NCBI GenBank assembly: GCA_020633655.1
Contig: JACKDF010000008.1
Span: 1 to 64,000 of the forward strand
DNA length: 64,000 nt
From: Deferribacteres bacterium
Lineage (GTDB): Bacteria > Zhuqueibacterota > Zhuqueibacteria > Zhuqueibacterales > Geothermadaptataceae
Direction: 5' to 3'
The notes beneath the pieces are model-generated. The model was not told the origin of the DNA. It did no database searches and was given only the letters and a program-made list of their open reading frames with translations. Positions 62,990-64,000 of this stretch are shown here, piece after piece. Within the stretch, counting starts at the first letter, position 1. Each line of letters starts with the position of its first letter. The translations under genes were made by a program, and so were the position numbers.

Positions 62990-64000
62990 ATGCAGAACAA
63001 GAAAAATTCGAGACCTGATGTAAACGTGTATGTTCAGTGTAAATTTCAATTGTGCAAATTACTTTTTTTAACTCTATCAATTAATTTTTCTAATCTTTTA
63101 TCGCAAGAAAATTTTCCAAGTGATGTTAATAATGTATTAGCACCTGAAGTAACACATTTTACAGGGGTTTTTGAACCCGGAGTAGACAATAAGGGAGACT
63201 TAAATTTTTCACTACCGTTATTGACTGTGCCAGGTCGAAATGGACTAAATTTTAACATCACTGCAAGTTATAAATCCAGTATTAAAGTTCTTCAGCAGGC
63301 AAGCTGGATTGGATTGGGCTGGAATATGGATTTTGGGAGTATCACAAGAAGGTCTTTAGGGGGGCTTTACTATCCGGCCACTGGATCCAGTGAACCTAAT
63401 TCAGATTGGGCAAATACATTTAATAATGGCGAGATAACATGTCAACCTGATCGATATTCAGTTAACTTACCTGGTGAATCGACTGAATTGATTTCAGTCA
63501 CAGGGGCAACGCCAAATTTTCCATTTGAACCTTTTAAATCAGAGATTTCTGATGGTATTCCATGTTCAAATGGAACTCAAACAACGAGATTTGTTCCAGC
63601 TCCTTGGAAACCATGGAAAATTTGTTATGACTTAAGTTTAGAAAATGAAGGAGTAACGCAGGATACGGGATTTGATGAATTGACCACGATGGAGCATTCT
63701 AATTATGTTTTTGGTGCCAATGGAATAATGCAGAATATTGGCACACAAAAACAGGATATTTCAAAATTTACGATAACGACGGAAGACGGCACGCGTTATA
63801 TTTTTGGATTACCAACCCTTTCACAAGCCCAGTATCCGACACATGCCAGCACAGTGGGATCGAAATATGATGTTTATGTTTCCACTTGGCGGTTGACCGC
63901 AATTCTTGCTGCAAATTATTCAGGTGGAGATTCTCCTGATGAAACATCAAATGGAGGATGGATTAAATTTAATTATCGTACATGGGATGACAAAATTTGT
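62990..64000 (+). CDS. large RHS/YD-repeat secreted protein, 5' part only
   Basis: The first 337 codons of an open frame that leaves the window. AGGAG precedes the ATG at 62990. A signal sequence (about 20-40, SINFSNLLSQ) is followed by the entry domain of Bacteroidota-type RHS/SpvB-like proteins (LNFSLPLLTVPGRNGLNFNI, SWIGLGWNMDFGSITRR). The GTRYIFGLPT segment is also typical. YD repeats and a toxin tail would be expected beyond the window. The mini-RHS proteins at 36494 and 39929 correspond only to the far end of such a protein. Confidence 0.8.
   Translation, partial: MQNKKNSRPDVNVYVQCKFQLCKLLFLTLSINFSNLLSQENFPSDVNNVLAPEVTHFTGVFEPGVDNKGDLNFSLPLLTVPGRNGLNFNITASYKSSIKVLQQASWIGLGWNMDFGSITRRSLGGLYYPATGSSEPNSDWANTFNNGEITCQPDRYSVNLPGESTELISVTGATPNFPFEPFKSEISDGIPCSNGTQTTRFVPAPWKPWKICYDLSLENEGVTQDTGFDELTTMEHSNYVFGANGIMQNIGTQKQDISKFTITTEDGTRYIFGLPTLSQAQYPTHASTVGSKYDVYVSTWRLTAILAANYSGGDSPDETSNGGWIKFNYRTWDDKIC

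Noticed and set aside
1..64000. CRISPR array
   Set aside because: A Cas4-like nuclease is present at 13318, but no regularly spaced direct repeats and no other cas genes were seen.

Overview
The window is AT-rich bacterial DNA. One protein (6068-12874) ends in a C-terminal sorting module of the type IX secretion (Por/FlgD-like, NYPNPFNPTTTI) kind. The type II/IV-pilus genes include a PilM-PilN fusion, and there are secreted RHS, PKD and LamG proteins. Together these suggest the FCB/Calditrichota/KSB1/Ignavibacteria side of the tree. This placement is inferred from protein style only. No rRNA or intact tRNA is present.

Layout. (1) 1-5883: a tRNA-3'-half-like fragment and a terminator, then a minus-strand operon of an ECF sigma factor, a zinc-finger anti-sigma factor and a TPR-CHAT lipoprotein whose CHAT catalytic His is replaced by Ile. 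(2) 6068-12874: a 2268-aa secreted multidomain lipase/LamG protein. (3) About 13068-36100: a mobile, defence-rich island. It holds DUF2958, a RecB/Cas4-like nuclease, an RHH protein and a TraD/VirD4-like ATPase. These are followed by a CBASS-like operon led by a LexA-like self-cleaving repressor (repressor, membrane effector, CD-NTase, E2-like/SEC-C protein) and by AbiEi/AbiEii. Next is an unfamiliar three-gene operon of nucleoside deoxyribosyltransferase-methyltransferase fusion, thymidylate kinase and Fe-S HhH DNA glycosylase. Then come a DUF6119-like protein, a ubiquitin-like protein with a partner, two large serine recombinases, a replication-type wHTH/RuvC-like module, and a group II intron whose reverse transcriptase is mostly deleted. 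(4) 36131-41957: a twice-repeated secreted module of a SirB1/transglutaminase-like protein plus a mini-RHS protein (signal peptide fused directly to the last RHS core segment and a variable C-terminus). Each mini-RHS gene is followed at once by a different gene (LRR or STAS). (5) 42056-45682: an ABC-three-component defence system (DUF4297-like nuclease, middle component, DUF3732-like ATPase). (6) 46185-48167: an XRE regulator and a TPR protein. (7) 48452-61145: a type II secretion/type IV pilus operon from ATPase to prepilin peptidase, with a sigma-54 activator. It is followed by a PKD/tail-fibre-like protein and the start of a large RHS protein that runs off the window.

Best candidates for undescribed biology are the NDT-methyltransferase/TMP kinase/glycosylase operon (21633-24410), the LexA-headed CBASS variant with an E2-SEC-C fusion (16378-19486), and the duplicated transglutaminase/mini-RHS cassette (36131-41957). 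Family calls rest on motifs read by eye; no database search was run.
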